Positions 1-6,754 of a stretch of DNA of 14,435 nucleotides are shown piece by piece; position 1 is the stretch's first letter; the number at the start of each line of letters is the position of its first letter. A program made the position numbers and the translations under genes. Under the pieces are notes generated by a model. The model was not told where the DNA came from. It searched no databases and saw nothing but the letters and a program-made list of their open reading frames with translations. This stretch comes from JAAZXR01 sp040265175 (GTDB lineage: Bacteria; Myxococcota_A; Polyangia; Nannocystales; Nannocystaceae), in contig JBDQGY010000102.1 of NCBI GenBank assembly GCA_040265175.1, positions 1 to 14,435 on the forward strand, in the 5' to 3' direction.

Positions 1-2
1 GG

Positions 3-302
3 CTGACGCGACGACGATCGAGGTCCCTCGCCTCCCACGCCCGGGGTGAGCTCTCTTCAGCCGACCTTTACACCCTAGCGACTGACCGGGGTCAGCGCGC
101 GGAGGCCGAATTTTATGAGGGCCTGAGGGCGTGGCGAACCGGTGACAAACAGGCCAGCCTCACCAAAATGAACCGGGTGATCGAATCGGGCATGATGTCG
201 TTTTTCGAGTACGAAATGGCGCAAACCTACCTTCGCTGGAGCGAGTTGCCCATGCAACGGCGCTCCCCCGCCCCGGAAAAGGGCGCCAGCCCGCCCTCGT
301 AG
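3..302 (+). CDS. 3' end of a TPR-like repeat protein (partial)
   Basis: An open plus-strand frame enters from the left edge and ends at TAG 300-302; about 99 residues are visible and the true start lies outside the window. The stretch RAEAEFYEGLRAWRTGDKQ followed by NRVIESGMMSFFEYEMAQTYLRW has the alternating small and aromatic residues of tetratricopeptide helical hairpins (Gly/Ala turn, Tyr and Phe at packing positions). The tail after about residue 80 is Pro/Ser/Arg-rich and looks disordered. TPR repeats normally act as protein-protein scaffolds; the partner and role here cannot be told. The ATG codons inside this frame are internal. The competing minus-strand frames over the same bases are Arg/Pro-rich and look like shadows. 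I am fairly sure it is coding and less sure of the TPR label. Confidence 0.66.
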   Translation: MTRRRSRSLASHARGELSSADLYTLATDRGQRAEAEFYEGLRAWRTGDKQASLTKMNRVIESGMMSFFEYEMAQTYLRWSELPMQRRSPAPEKGASPPS

Positions 303-335
303 CATGACGCGCAACTTCCGGGGGCGGAGATGCCC

Positions 336-364
336 TTGCGATGCTTCCTGGTCCGTGATAGCTA
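336..364 (+). promoter_or_regulatory. Candidate sigma-70-type promoter of tRNA-Cys
   Basis: TTGCGA (336-341) and TAGCTA (359-364) are separated by 17 bp and end 17 nt before the mature 5' end of the tRNA. The -35 is a 4/6 match and the -10 is poor (2/6). The GC-only run that follows (371-381) would give a GC-rich discriminator, a common feature of stable-RNA promoters under stringent control. Position is the strongest argument; the boxes are weak. Confidence 0.33.
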
Positions 365-381
365 ACCGAACGCGCACGCGC

Positions 382-453
382 GGCCTGGTCGCCAAGTGGT
401 AAGGCAAGGCTCTGCAAAAGCCTTATTCGTCGGTTCGATTCCGACCCAGGCCT
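382..453 (+). tRNA. tRNA-Cys (anticodon GCA)
   Basis: The sequence folds as a cloverleaf. The acceptor stem GGCCTGG (382-388) pairs fully with CCAGGCC (446-452). The anticodon stem AGGCT/AGCCT encloses the loop CTGCAAA with anticodon GCA. The T arm is GTCGG-TTCGATT-CCGAC. The D loop contains AAGTGGTAA. The discriminator base is T (453), as expected for cysteine tRNA. The next bases are CCC, so the CCA end is not encoded and must be added by tRNA nucleotidyltransferase. It reads UGC (and UGU by wobble) codons. Confidence 0.97.
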
Positions 454-458
454 CCCCG

Positions 459-493
459 AAAGACACCCGCACCATCGCGGGTGTCTTTCACTT
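459..493 (+). terminator. Intrinsic terminator of tRNA-Cys
   Basis: A perfect 12-bp stem, AAAGACACCCGC (459-470) with GCGGGTGTCTTT (477-488), has a 6-nt loop and is followed by a pyrimidine-rich tail. It begins six bases after the tRNA 3' end, so it should release the tRNA precursor. Confidence 0.8.
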
Positions 494-503
494 TTCTTCT
501 CAC

Positions 504-537
504 AAAAAAAAGCGCCCACGAAGGGGCGCTTTTTTTT
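504..537. terminator. Bidirectional terminator between the tRNA and the coiled-coil gene
   Basis: Eight A residues plus GCGCCC (504-517) pair with GGGCGC plus eight T residues (524-537) around a 6-nt loop. The A and T tracts flank the GC stem, so it can stop transcription in both directions: backup for the tRNA on the plus strand and the end of the minus-strand gene that stops at 585. Confidence 0.88.
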
Positions 538-584
538 GGGGGGGTCGTTGCGACGCTGCGCGCAGTGGACCCCGCGGTGCTGAC

Positions 585-1364
585 CTACAGGCCTCCGAGA
601 GGGTCCTCGCCGCCACCGAGTTGAATCTTCTTGCGGCGCTTCTTGGTGACCTCGGGCGCTGGCTCGTCGCTGGACTTGGAGCTGCTGCCCGACGAACCGC
701 GACGCTTCTTACGGAGCTTCGCCTCTTGTTCTTGCTGCTGTTCCTGCTCGGCGCGGATTTTGGCTTTCTCCGCCTCGGACGTCGCCGCTTGGAGCGCCTG
801 TGCGAGTCGCTCTTTCTCCTTCGCCGACGCCGCTAGCTGGTCATCCAGTTGTTTTTGAAGCTTCGCGAACTGCTCGTCGCGCTCCTTGTCGCGCTGGGCT
901 TGCTCCTTGTCACGCTGGGCTTGCTCCGCTTCAGCCTTCTTTTGCTCCGAGCTGTTGTGCCACACGAACCCTCCGAACACGATGACCAGCACGATAGGAA
1001 TCGCATACAGAGCCTTCGGCTTCTGCTTCTTCTCTGCGATCTTGACCTGGGCATCGAGGCGCATCTGCTCCTCCTTGAGTCGCGCCTCTTGCTCCGCCTT
1101 CGCAGCAGCCTCTGCCTCGGCGATGCGCAGCCGCTCCTCTCGCTCAAGACGCTCCTTCTCTTCTTGCTCAAGGCGGAGCGCCTCCTCTTCCTCGGCTTTG
1201 CGCTTCGCCTCTTCCTCGGCGCGTTTTTTCTCCTCGGCGGCGACTCGGGCCGCTTCAGCCTCGGCGGCTTCACGAGCGGACGTTTCTTCTTGATGGACTC
1301 GCTCTTCTTCGAGACCCATCAGGTCGGCGAGGGCGTTCAGTGCTGAGTTTTCTTCCTGGGACAT
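585..1364 (-). CDS. TolA-like coiled-coil protein with one membrane span, function unknown
   Basis: A protein of 259 residues in three parts. Residues about 12-117 form a Glu/Lys/Ala/Arg-rich helix with strong coiled-coil character. Residues about 118-136 (ALYAIPIVLVIVFGGFVW) form one membrane span preceded by KKQKPK, which predicts the N-terminus in the cytoplasm. A second charged coiled coil covers about 137-215. A Ser-rich linker then leads to a basic tail ending in LGGGEDPLGGL. There is no signal peptide and no enzyme domain. The layout recalls TolA and other proteins that bridge the periplasm, but no C-terminal globular domain is present. The start is placed at the second ATG of the frame because GGAG lies 6 nt upstream of it; an in-frame ATG at 1376 would add four residues and has no Shine-Dalgarno. 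It diverges from the 1522 gene and is closed by the 504-537 terminator. Coding status is firm; function is unknown. Confidence 0.85.
   Translation of the reverse strand: MSQEENSALNALADLMGLEEERVHQEETSAREAAEAEAARVAAEEKKRAEEEAKRKAEEEEALRLEQEEKERLEREERLRIAEAEAAAKAEQEARLKEEQMRLDAQVKIAEKKQKPKALYAIPIVLVIVFGGFVWHNSSEQKKAEAEQAQRDKEQAQRDKERDEQFAKLQKQLDDQLAASAKEKERLAQALQAATSEAEKAKIRAEQEQQQEQEAKLRKKRRGSSGSSSKSSDEPAPEVTKKRRKKIQLGGGEDPLGGL
881..922. repeat. Two tandem 21-bp units in the coiled-coil gene
   Basis: Units 881-901 and 902-922 differ by one base (G/A) and encode a duplicated seven-residue segment of the periplasmic coiled coil (minus strand, AQRDKEQ). Seven residues is one heptad, so the duplication keeps the coiled-coil phase. 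Confidence 0.75.
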
Positions 1365-1391
1365 TTTGTTCTCCATTGCCGGTCCCGCGTT

Positions 1392-1451
1392 CGGTACGGA
1401 CTGCCCATCCTAAACGCGGTACGGCTGCCAACGATCCGCGCAAAATCGCGG
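1392..1451. promoter_or_regulatory. Divergent intergenic region with repeated CGGTACGG boxes and an inverted repeat
   Basis: CGGTACGG occurs at 1392-1399 and again at 1417-1424. Each copy is followed at once or after one base by CTGCC, giving direct repeats with a 25-bp period. CCGCG (1436-1440) and CGCGG (1447-1451) form an inverted repeat around CAAAAT. The stretch lies between the divergent starts at 1364 and 1522. These could be operator sites; no convincing -35/-10 pair was found in either direction. Treat as candidate sites only. Confidence 0.3.
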
Positions 1452-1521
1452 GAATCTGCTTGCCCCCATAAATGCCGGAAATTTGTCCGACTGACCACCC
1501 CCAAGGCACGCTCTTCTCATC

Positions 1522-2103
1522 ATGGTGACTCCTCGATCCTCAGACCGCGTCGCCCGAACTTTCCCATTCGCTCGACCGCGTGGGATGTGGACCCACCGCC
1601 CCGCCCGTAGACGTGCGCTTTTTGCGCTTCTCTGTTTCGGGGGAGCGGCCCTCCTCGCTCCCGGCGCAAACCCGGGCGCCCAGGCGGCGCCCGCAGCCTT
1701 CTTCTTGAAGCACCAGCGGCAGGTAAGCTACCCCTTCGACCAGGTGTGGCCGACCGCCGTCCGCTATCTCCGTGTGGAGCGTGGCTACGAGATCGCCGAC
1801 CGTGACAAGGATTCAGGATATATCGTCTTCACCTTTGAGCACGGGTCGAACAAGGCCAACGGCTCCGTCGAATTCCTCAGCGATCTCGACGATGAGGGCC
1901 GAAAGTCCGTCACGATGATTTCCTCGACGAGTCGAGGCCCATCGCACCTGCCGTTCGCGATTCTCGACGGGATCGCCACCAAGCTTCGCGAGGAGCGAGG
2001 CCAACCTGCCCGTCCACCCTCGCCCCCCGCCGCACCTCCTCCGACGGAGGAGGTGCCTGACGAGGACAAGACCCACGACGGCGGCTCTTCCCTCCCCGGG
2101 TAA
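1522..2103 (+). CDS. Secreted protein with a possible BamC-like domain
   Basis: A protein of 193 residues with a basic N-terminus (RPARRR), a hydrophobic core at about 31-49 and an Ala-rich cleavage region (AQA-APAA near residue 55): a signal peptide. A cysteine in the hydrophobic stretch (ALLC) does not make a lipobox because Leu stands at -1. Residues about 66-150 form one small domain: QVSYPFDQVWPTAVRYL, then RGYEIADRDKDSGYIVFTF. This pattern (an aromatic-framed helix, then a Gly-Tyr turn and an acidic strand pair) resembles BamC/NlpB-type repeats, but the match is by eye. Residues 161-193 are Pro/Glu-rich and disordered. An ATG at 1585 (residue 22) would give a more standard signal peptide; neither start has a clear Shine-Dalgarno. 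It may be co-transcribed with the aldolase gene 55 nt downstream. Confidence 0.72.
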   Translation: MVTPRSSDRVARTFPFARPRGMWTHRPARRRALFALLCFGGAALLAPGANPGAQAAPAAFFLKHQRQVSYPFDQVWPTAVRYLRVERGYEIADRDKDSGYIVFTFEHGSNKANGSVEFLSDLDDEGRKSVTMISSTSRGPSHLPFAILDGIATKLREERGQPARPPSPPAAPPPTEEVPDEDKTHDGGSSLPG

Positions 2104-2158
2104 TGAAGGCGCGCCTCGCATGGCCACATCCGGGCGGAACGGGGTACATTCCCGTGCC

Positions 2159-3205
2159 ATGAGCACCGCGAACGCGATCATCGATCTTCGCAGCGACACG
2201 GTCACGCGCCCCACCGAGGCCATGCGCGCCGCCATGGCGGCGGCTCCCGTCGGGGACGATTGCTATGGCGATGATCCCACCGTCGCCGCCCTCGAAGCTC
2301 GGGTCGCCGCACTCCTTGGTAAAGAGGCCGGCCTGTTTGTCCCGGGAGGCACCCTCGGCAATCAGCTCGCTATCCATGTGCAGGCGCGGTCGGGCCAAAC
2401 CCTCGCGTGTGTCCCCATGGCCCACGTACAAGTTCACGAGGGCGCCGCTGCCGCGAGGCTCTCCGGCGTTCAAGCCATGCCCATCGGAGGCCGGTGTGGA
2501 TTTGGCGTCCAAGACCTACGCGATCTCATCGCAGAGGAGGCGAACGGCTGGCCTTCCCTTGGCATCGTGTGCGTGGAGAACACCCTCGGCGCCGCGGGCG
2601 GTATGCTCTGGCCGCTGGATGAGCTTCAGCAACTTCGAGCCGCAGCGGGCACCACCCCCATTCACCTCGACGGTGCCCGATTGTGGAACGCGCACACCGC
2701 GTCGGGCGCCAGCCTCGCCGAGTTGGCGAGCCCCGCGGACACGGTGAGCACCTGCTTAAGCAAGGGTCTCGGCGCCCCCGCGGGCGCGGTCTTGTCGGGA
2801 TCCCGTGAGGTCATCGATGCCGCTCGCGCCTGCCGCTACGCCTTCGGAGGCTCCATGCGGCAATCCGGAATCCTCGCGGCTGCGGGCCTGCACGCCCTGG
2901 ATCATCACCTCGAGAGGCTCGCCGACGACCACCGACGGGCCCAACAACTACGAGACGGACTCGCCGACCTCCCGGGCTGGGAGGTGCAGCCTGGAGACAC
3001 AAATATTGTGCTGCTCACGGTCGCCCCACAGCTCGGGGATGCGGAGACCCTCGCCGCGCCGCTGCGCGAGGCAGGCATCCTCTGCTACCCGAACATTCGC
3101 TCGGAGCTGCGGCTGGTGACCCACCTCGGCATCGATGACGCGCGCCTCGAGGAGGCCATCGTCCGCATTCGCGCGGTGGTGGAACCTCGCATGGCCGACG
3201 CCTAA
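2159..3205 (+). CDS. ltaE: Low-specificity threonine aldolase family enzyme (PLP-dependent)
   Basis: A protein of 348 residues, the usual family length. The family cleaves L-threonine or L-allo-threonine to glycine and acetaldehyde in the cytoplasm. The aminotransferase-fold landmarks are in order: DLRSDTVTRPT at 9-19, GDDCYGDDPTV near 32-42, the PLP-phosphate loop GTLGNQ at 64-69, a ring-stacking His at 89, EN at 140-141, DGARLWNA at 171-178 with the PLP-contacting Asp171, and SKGLGAPAG at 201-209 with the Schiff-base Lys202. An upstream in-frame ATG (2120) would add 13 residues, but the family begins just before the DLRSDT motif, so 2159 is preferred; a purine-rich GGAACGGGG lies about 14 nt upstream. 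It ends at the 3224-3262 terminator. The exact stereochemical specificity cannot be told from sequence. Confidence 0.93.
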   Translation: MSTANAIIDLRSDTVTRPTEAMRAAMAAAPVGDDCYGDDPTVAALEARVAALLGKEAGLFVPGGTLGNQLAIHVQARSGQTLACVPMAHVQVHEGAAAARLSGVQAMPIGGRCGFGVQDLRDLIAEEANGWPSLGIVCVENTLGAAGGMLWPLDELQQLRAAAGTTPIHLDGARLWNAHTASGASLAELASPADTVSTCLSKGLGAPAGAVLSGSREVIDAARACRYAFGGSMRQSGILAAAGLHALDHHLERLADDHRRAQQLRDGLADLPGWEVQPGDTNIVLLTVAPQLGDAETLAAPLREAGILCYPNIRSELRLVTHLGIDDARLEEAIVRIRAVVEPRMADA

Positions 3206-3223
3206 CCATCGACGTCATCCACG

Positions 3224-3262
3224 AAAAAAGGAACCCGGGGTCGCCACCGGATTCCTTTTTTT
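3224..3262. terminator. Bidirectional terminator between convergent genes
   Basis: The arm AAAAAAGGAA(C)CCGG (3224-3238) pairs with CCGG(A)TTCCTTTTTT (3247-3261) with one mismatch and an 8-nt loop. A and T tracts on both sides allow termination of the plus-strand aldolase gene (stop 3205) and of the minus-strand GltJ-like gene (stop 3277). Confidence 0.88.
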
Positions 3263-3276
3263 CGGCTGCCGAGCAG

Positions 3277-5199
3277 CTACAGCTTGACGTTGTATTTGAA
3301 GCCCTGTTGCGAGGCAGAGAACTTCTTGAACGTCGCTTTCTTCAGCGCAGATTCGATGCACTTGGCGACGGGCTTGCCCGCATATTCGCCCGAGGCTTTC
3401 GCGGACAGCACCTTGCCCGTGGACCCGGAGATGGAGAGCTTCACCGGAATCTTAACGCCGCTCACGCCATGCTTAGGACCGCACGCCTTCGCGGCTGACT
3501 TCACCCCGCTGATGCCCGCCTTCAGGTCCATCGCGCCGAGCTTCGCCGGGAGGTTCGCCGTAGAGGTGCTGGTGGTTTTCTTCGTCGTAGTCTTGGATCC
3601 ACCGCTGCACTTGGCGAGGGAGGGATCGAGCAAGCAGTCCACGTCGTCCGCGGAGTTCGTGGTCTTCTTGGGGGCCGGCGCGGGCGCTGGGGCTGCCCCC
3701 GCGCTGTCCGCCGTCGCCGCCGTCGCCGACGTGCTCCCGGACGACTTTTTGCTCCCAGAGGACTTCCGGGTGCTGCCCGACTCCTTGGTCGCGGTCTCGG
3801 TGCCAGCGACCGCGGCGTCTCCACCGGGAGCTGCCGCTGCACCGTCATCGGCTCCTGCCCCACCTGCGGCTTGGGCCTTGAGAGCCTCTTCGAGCTTCCG
3901 CTCAAGCTCCTCACGATCCTTGGCCGCGCGGGCCTCGGCTTCCTCTTGCGCCTGCTTGTTGGCCGCGAGCAGCTCATCTTGCTTACGCGACGCTTCGTCT
4001 TGGCTCGTCTTGAACAAGTATCCACCCCCGATCACGACGAGTAATAACGCGATCAACCCCACGATCATCGGTGTCTTGTTGGATGCGGGCGCTGGTGCCG
4101 GCGCGGCCGCGGCCGCTGCCGCTGCCGGGTCCGCCTCAGGCTCGACGGGCATGGCCGCCAACCCACCGAAGCCGCCTCCGCCACCGAAACTCATCAGACC
4201 TCCGGCGCCCGAGTCGTCTCCAGCGCTCTCACCACCCATGAAATCATCGCTGGCCCCCGAGCTGTCGCTCTTGGAGTCATCGAGGACCGCCCCGAGGGCG
4301 CGGATGTCGATGAGCCCGGACCCCTCGCTCGTGGGGGCCGAGGACGCAATTTTGGTCGGGTCGGATGATGGAGCACCACCGAGTCCGCCGCCCGAGGGGC
4401 TCGGACCTGAGGCCGGAGCGCTCGACGCCATGGCAGAGAGATTGTCGAGAGAGAACAGCACGGAATTTTCGTTGCGCTGTCCCGTGAGTTCTTGCTCTGC
4501 CTCGGGCTCGGGCTCTTGCTCGGGCTCCTCGGAGGAAGAGAGCGAATCGTCAAAGCCAGAGCCTCCGCCGAAGCCGCTGTCGCCGCCAGACCCGAAACTC
4601 AACCCCGAAGAGGAGTCTCCTCCCCCGAGTCCAAGTCCAAGTCCGGCCGCGCTGCTCTCCGAAGAGGAGGAGGCGCCTGAATCGTCTTCGTCCTCCACGT
4701 CGTCGGCGGCGTCTTCGTCACCTGTGTCGTCATCCGACGCGTCCTCGTCGGACGCGTCCTCGTTGGACACGTCCTCGTCCTCCGCGTCGTCATCCGATGC
4801 ATTCTCGTCGGACGCACCGTCGTCGGATGCATCGTCGCCAGCATCGGCCGCTGCCGCGCCGCCGATCATGTCCGCGAAGTCTTCAACCTCAGAAACCGGC
4901 ATCCAGTCTTCCAATCCATCGCGCCACACCTGGGAGTCCCCATCAATGTCGCCGGCGGCGAACATTGCACGGACCTCTTCTTCTGGGACGGGACCGACCT
5001 CCTCGTCGCCTACGGCGACGTGCCATCCATCCTCCGCTTCCCCAGCATCAGCCTCGGGCTCCGCGGCAGCCTCCGCTGGCTTGTCGCGAACAATGATCGC
5101 GTTGCTGCACTTCTTGCAGCGGATCTTGAAGGTTTTTCCCTTCACCTTGTCATCGGCAATGGAATATTTCGCGCCGCACTTCTCGCATTCGATCTTCAT
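3277..5199 (-). CDS. GltJ/AgmX-like protein: zinc ribbon, GYF, membrane span, TonB-like C-terminus
   Basis: A protein of 640 residues. Residues 1-38 are an MJ0042-type zinc ribbon with Cys5, Cys8, Cys28 and Cys31. Residues about 57-112 are a GYF_2 domain (GWHVAVGDEEVGPVPEEEV, then VWRDGLEDWMPVSEV). Residues 122-171 are an acidic five-residue repeat. A Ser/Gly linker carries two hydrophobic peptides, ENSVLFSLDNL (about 244-254) and GSGLIDIRALGAV (about 293-305). A membrane span covers about 377-396 and a coiled coil about 397-450. The C-terminal ~95 residues (GVSGVKIPVKLSISGSTGKV, CIESALKKATF) look like the TonB-like AgmX/PglI domain, with Cys478, Cys487 type cysteines in the periplasmic part not assigned. 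In Myxococcus this order is known from GltJ, an inner-membrane part of the gliding machinery whose cytoplasmic ribbon and GYF domains act as a switch. Whether this protein serves motility is inference. The start has AGGTGAG 6 nt upstream; a longer in-frame ATG (5244) precedes the zinc ribbon and is not preferred. Confidence 0.88.
   Translation of the reverse strand: MKIECEKCGAKYSIADDKVKGKTFKIRCKKCSNAIIVRDKPAEAAAEPEADAGEAEDGWHVAVGDEEVGPVPEEEVRAMFAAGDIDGDSQVWRDGLEDWMPVSEVEDFADMIGGAAAADAGDDASDDGASDENASDDDAEDEDVSNEDASDEDASDDDTGDEDAADDVEDEDDSGASSSSESSAAGLGLGLGGGDSSSGLSFGSGGDSGFGGGSGFDDSLSSSEEPEQEPEPEAEQELTGQRNENSVLFSLDNLSAMASSAPASGPSPSGGGLGGAPSSDPTKIASSAPTSEGSGLIDIRALGAVLDDSKSDSSGASDDFMGGESAGDDSGAGGLMSFGGGGGFGGLAAMPVEPEADPAAAAAAAAPAPAPASNKTPMIVGLIALLLVVIGGGYLFKTSQDEASRKQDELLAANKQAQEEAEARAAKDREELERKLEEALKAQAAGGAGADDGAAAAPGGDAAVAGTETATKESGSTRKSSGSKKSSGSTSATAATADSAGAAPAPAPAPKKTTNSADDVDCLLDPSLAKCSGGSKTTTKKTTSTSTANLPAKLGAMDLKAGISGVKSAAKACGPKHGVSGVKIPVKLSISGSTGKVLSAKASGEYAGKPVAKCIESALKKATFKKFSASQQGFKYNVKL
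4687..4836. repeat. About ten degenerate 15-bp units encoding an acidic five-residue repeat
   Basis: On the minus strand this codes DDASD-DGASD-ENASD-DDAED-EDVSN-EDASD-EDASD-DDTGD-EDAAD-DVEDE (residues 122-171 of the GltJ-like protein). The plus strand shows recurring GTCGTCGGACGCGTCC-like units. Five-codon periodicity suggests growth by slipped-strand expansion. The product is a highly acidic spacer between the GYF domain and the linker. Confidence 0.8.
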
Positions 5200-5271
5200 G
5201 GGTGTCTCACCTAACCGGGTCTCTTTGGTTCTCCGGGGCGCCAACCTTGTCTAAAAGCTGACGCGCGCGCA

Positions 5272-5300
5272 AGTATAGAGAACCTCCTTCACCTCTACAA
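5272..5300 (-). promoter_or_regulatory. Sigma-70-type promoter of the GltJ-like gene
   Basis: On the minus strand TTGTAG (5295-5300) and TATACT (5272-5277) are separated by exactly 17 bp. The -10 matches the consensus at five of six positions, the -35 at three. Transcription would start near 5265 and leave a leader of about 65 nt before the ATG at 5199. This is the best housekeeping-type promoter visible in the window. Confidence 0.6.
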
Positions 5301-5370
5301 CGCGCGCGAAGCACCCATCGATCTATCGGTCTGGGCGCGCTTTCACCGTCCTGGGCCTGCCATTTTTGCG

Positions 5371-5389
5371 GCGGCGGCACGACCGCCGC
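5371..5389. other. GC-rich hairpin downstream of purA, no T tract
   Basis: GCGGCGG (5371-5377) pairs with CCGCCGC (5383-5389) around a 5-nt loop. It lies 79 nt past the purA stop on the minus strand. No run of T follows it in the direction of purA transcription, so it is not a standard intrinsic terminator. It could stabilise the 3' end of the operon transcript. The rest of the 5301-5467 gap shows no gene. Confidence 0.35.
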
Positions 5390-5467
5390 GAGGGTTTCCG
5401 AGGCCCCACAAGCCCCCAAAACAACGACCCCCGCTGGCGCGACGCTTCCTAGCCCCCCTGCGAGCGC

Positions 5468-6754
5468 CTAAAATGGCTCTGCGAGGCTGATCGTCTCGGT
5501 GCGATCGGGCCCCACACCCAGCAAGGTCACGGGCACCCCCACGTCTCCCTCGATCAAGTCGAGGTATTCGCGCACCGTCGCGGGGATCTCTGCGAGCGAG
5601 CGTGCCGCCCGCAGTTGGACCTGGAGAGCTGGATCACCCCACCCTGGGAGCGTCTCATACGTGGGCCGCGCGCGCGCGAAGCCATCGCGACCAGGGGTCA
5701 CCCCGTCTTGATAGCGGCGGCACACCATCACCTCGGGCAACATGGCGAGAACATCGAGTTTGGTGACACAAAGGCCCGTCAGACCGTTCACCCGCGCGGC
5801 GAAACGAAGGGCGGGGAGATCCAGCCATCCACAGTCTCGCGGACGACCGGTGGTCGCTCCGAATTCCCCGCCCGCCGAGCGGATTTGCCCTTCAGCCTCT
5901 CCCTCGGCCCGCGTCGGAAACGGACCCGCACCGACCCTCGTGGTGTAGGCCTTGGTGATCCCCCAAACGTTGCGGATTTTGGTCGGTCCGATGCCGAGAC
6001 CCGCGCTGATTCCTCCCGCGGTCGTCGTGGTGGAGGTCACGTAGGGATAGGTCCCGTGGTCCACGTCGAGGAGCGCCCCTTGGGCCCCTTCGAACAGGAC
6101 GCGCTTGCCGTCCGTGATCGCGTCATCGATCAGCTCCCCCACATCACATACAGACGGCTCAAGCCATCGAGCCCACTCCCCTGCCGCGGCCATCAGCGCG
6201 TCCACGTCGACCCCCTCACTCGCGCCGAGGTGGAGCAACTCTGCGTCGACCGCCGCGGCGTTCCCCTCGAGTCGACTCCGAAGCGTGGCCGAGTCAAACA
6301 GATCGCGCACCTTGATTCCGCGGCGCGCGGCTTTGGCCTCGTAGCACGGACCAATTCCACGACGCGTCGTTCCGATCTTGGCGGCGCCTTTGCGGCTGTC
6401 CTCACGCAGGCCGTCTAGCTCGCGGTGGTAGGGCATGATCACGTGGGCGTCCAGGGAGATCTTAAGTTCATCCCCCTGCAGGAGGCCGTGCGCCTGGATT
6501 CCTGCCACCTCGTCTTGGAGCACATCCACATCGACGACCATGCCCGCACCCAACACGCAGGCCGTGCCTTCGTAGGCACACCCCGACGGGACCAGGTGGG
6601 TGATGATCTTTTTGCCGTCCATCACGAGCGTGTGTCCCGCGTTGTTCCCTCCCGAGTACCTCGCGACGACGTCTGCTTGCCCTGCGAGGACGTCCACGAC
6701 CTTGCCTTTACCTTCATCGCCCCATTGAGCGCCAACAACTCCAAGAGTCTTCAC
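5468..6754 (-). CDS. purA: Adenylosuccinate synthase
   Basis: A protein of 428 residues, the normal length. It joins IMP and aspartate using GTP to form adenylosuccinate, the first step from IMP to AMP, in the cytoplasm. The N-terminal GTP loop GAQWGDEGKGK is present with the catalytic Asp13, and GGNNAGHTL carries the catalytic His41, both at the positions known from E. coli. Also present are GTTRRGIGPCYEAKAARRGI (IMP site), TSTTTTAGG, and the guanine-recognition motif TKLDVL. The start is taken as GTG at 6754: AGGA stands 6 nt upstream, and the start overlaps the hisZ stop as GTGA. An in-frame ATG at 6796 would add 14 residues inside hisZ that other PurA proteins lack. It is the last gene of the minus-strand operon. 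Confidence 0.97.
   Translation of the reverse strand: MKTLGVVGAQWGDEGKGKVVDVLAGQADVVARYSGGNNAGHTLVMDGKKIITHLVPSGCAYEGTACVLGAGMVVDVDVLQDEVAGIQAHGLLQGDELKISLDAHVIMPYHRELDGLREDSRKGAAKIGTTRRGIGPCYEAKAARRGIKVRDLFDSATLRSRLEGNAAAVDAELLHLGASEGVDVDALMAAAGEWARWLEPSVCDVGELIDDAITDGKRVLFEGAQGALLDVDHGTYPYVTSTTTTAGGISAGLGIGPTKIRNVWGITKAYTTRVGAGPFPTRAEGEAEGQIRSAGGEFGATTGRPRDCGWLDLPALRFAARVNGLTGLCVTKLDVLAMLPEVMVCRRYQDGVTPGRDGFARARPTYETLPGWGDPALQVQLRAARSLAEIPATVREYLDLIEGDVGVPVTLLGVGPDRTETISLAEPF

Noticed and set aside
290..316. KHLSPCG in PurH as a damaged catalytic site (residue numbers, not bases)
   Set aside because: The catalytic Lys-His pair is intact and Ser at this position also occurs in animal ATIC enzymes, so loss of activity is not indicated.
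290..584. An integrated element or attachment site next to tRNA-Cys
   Set aside because: tRNA genes are common integration sites, but no integrase gene, no repeated tRNA 3' end and no composition change were found nearby.
881..922. CRISPR-like repeat array
   Set aside because: Only two adjacent 21-bp units without spacers, inside a coiled-coil coding region.
3284..5254. A 656-residue open frame on the plus strand across the whole GltJ-like gene
   Set aside because: It is Ser/Pro/Ala-rich because it is the complement of Asp/Ala/Gly/Ser-rich codons. The minus-strand frame has recognisable domains, a ribosome binding site and a promoter.
5371..5389. Intrinsic terminator for purA
   Set aside because: The hairpin is real but no T tract follows in the purA direction, so it is listed only as a hairpin.
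5615..6418. A 267-residue plus-strand frame opposite purA
   Set aside because: It lies entirely within purA, whose catalytic motifs are unambiguous; the frame is Arg/Gly/Thr-rich filler.
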